In this document: piece after piece, positions 62,823 to 64,000 of the stretch
Position numbering within the stretch: position 1 is the first letter of the stretch
Layout: the number at the start of each line of letters is the position of its first letter
Source: Ricinus communis
Taxonomy: Eukaryota; Streptophyta; Magnoliopsida; Malpighiales; Euphorbiaceae
Assembly: GCF_019578655.1 (NCBI RefSeq)
Contig: NC_063260.1
Coordinates: 27,304,888-27,368,887 of the forward strand
Length of the DNA stretch: 64,000 bases
Direction of reading: 5' to 3'
Program-made: the position numbers and the translations under genes
The notes under the pieces: model-generated
Told to the model about the DNA's origin: nothing
The model's input: only the letters and a program-made list of their open reading frames with translations
Databases searched by the model: none

Positions 62823-64000
62823 CTGTTAATCTTGTCAATCTGACTACTCCATAGTATTATTTGATACTTGCTCTGTTGTGTGGATTAATTGTTAGTATAT
62901 CCTTGTGACTTGCAAAACAAAAAATAGTTAAGAAAAACAATAGCTTGAGGAACACTATCCTAAGGGATATTTTTCACCTCAGTGTTTTTGAATCTTCAAG
63001 TGACGGATTCGCAAGCCCTCCTGATAAAAATCAAGGGCATTGTAATGACAATAAATAAACCTAAAATATTTCAAATTTTGTAAAAACTTAATTGATCTTC
63101 ATAAACTTAAAATCCCAGATTCTTTCGAAATATTATTTTTGTAAAGCTTGTCGCATCAGCCTGTGCTTCAACATATTCATTGGAGTCGGCTGTGGGATAA
63201 AACTAAATGGGCTCTAATTTCAAAAGCGATCGAGTCAACCCATGTAATTCCTTGTTCCTGAAATACTATATTCATCAAATTGCGTGGTGAGTCCTTCAAT
63301 TCCTTATCCTTCAAAAGCAAAAAAATTGAGTCAGCGATACACGTAATCCAATATTTCGGGCCTCCATGATCAGTCGCTACCCATCTTCAAAAAGAATTTG
63401 ACAAAAAATATATTTTTAAGCTCTTAAATTTTCTAGTTTTATTTCATTGAATTTTTTAATTTTTATTTTATTCTATTAAGCCTTTTTATTTTTAATTTTA
63501 GTCTTATTGAGAACCTATTTGTATTTTTGTTTTTAGTGTTCTTGAGAACCTAATAGCCTTTAATTAAAGTAAAAAAAGAAAAAATGCAATGGCTTAATAG
63601 AACAAATTAATAAAACTAAATATAAAAGTATAAGAGTTCAATACAATAAAATAGAATAATACTGAAAAATTGAGATAGTTAATAATGAGTTTTGGCACTG
63701 CATATCAACTCTTGCCCGTCTTTCTTCCTCTTCCTTTCCACACAGACGCGCATTAGCTCAGTCGGGAGACATGCTAATTCTTTTGATGAATTATTCTTTT
63801 TGTTTTCGGAGAATTTTGCTTCTTATTTTGTTCTTGCGATTAAGCACAAAACCTCTCGATATAATACGGACGATTTCGGAGCTCAATTGTTTCAGTGCAT
63901 CCGTGTACACGTTTTTATTTTTATTTATTTTAATTCAAAAGAGAACAATAATCCAGGCCTAACAATCGACTTTATTATGGTGGTAATTCTATATTTATAT
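62823..64000. other. Right-end intergenic DNA
   Basis: FAX4-like 3' UTR followed by AT-rich spacer. No coding sequence supported. It contains a tRNA-like A-box at about 63748-63769 without a recognisable B-box. Confidence 0.6.

Noticed and set aside
1..64000. CRISPR arrays, operons, rRNA genes, phage or plasmid systems
   Set aside because: All features are those of a plant nuclear chromosome; no regularly spaced short repeats or bacterial gene organisation were seen.

Overview
The window is plant nuclear DNA, almost certainly from a eudicot. Genes are broken by many short AT-rich introns with GT-AG borders, intergenic DNA is very AT-rich, and the left end is packed with Ty3/gypsy LTR retrotransposon sequence. 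The protein sequences would suit a woody or Malpighiales-type eudicot such as a Euphorbiaceae species, but that placement is a weak inference from memory. There is no operon, CRISPR array, rRNA or complete tRNA gene.

Layout. 1-5398: minus-strand Athila-like Ty3/gypsy element. It has a decayed gag (four in-frame stops and a frameshift), a primer-binding site matching the 3' end of tRNA-Asp and a 5' LTR. A separate 2.04 kb solo LTR, with a perfect 5 bp target-site duplication, is inserted inside the gag. 7236-8246 (-): small two-exon gene for an unrecognised basic protein, probably mitochondrial, with a telo-box and paired site II motifs upstream. 9764-10699 (+): actin pseudogene that kept actin intron positions. 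11805-12440 (-): intronless ATL-type RING-H2 ubiquitin ligase. 14467-24975 (+): 28-exon HEAT-repeat gene (HEATR6-like, 1151 aa). 29432-31791 (+): PMT17/PMT18-type Golgi methyltransferase (630 aa). 33286-37017 (+): TMEM120/TMPIT-like membrane protein (360 aa) with one GC-AG intron. 41485-44262 (-): GTL1 trihelix transcription factor (741 aa). 51786-53734 (-): DUF604/Fringe-like glycosyltransferase (538 aa). 59488-60647 (+): receptor-like cytoplasmic kinase (350 aa). 61324-62822 (+): TMEM14/FAX4-type plastid protein (174 aa). The remaining DNA is mostly AT-rich intergenic sequence with microsatellites and faint transposon remnants.

The exon models were built by hand, and every one keeps an open frame with matching intron phases from ATG to stop. 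The genes do not form one pathway. What links them is position: the order PMT - TMEM120 - GTL1 - DUF604 - kinase - FAX4 matches, from memory, the Arabidopsis neighbourhood around At1g33170 to At1g33265, so this looks like an anciently conserved collinear block. I see no convincing undescribed biological system. The most unusual items are a tandem duplication inside the HEATR6-like gene that carries a fossil exon end and splice donor, the intron-bearing actin pseudogene, the nested solo LTR, and the unnamed small gene with a translation/mitochondria-type promoter.
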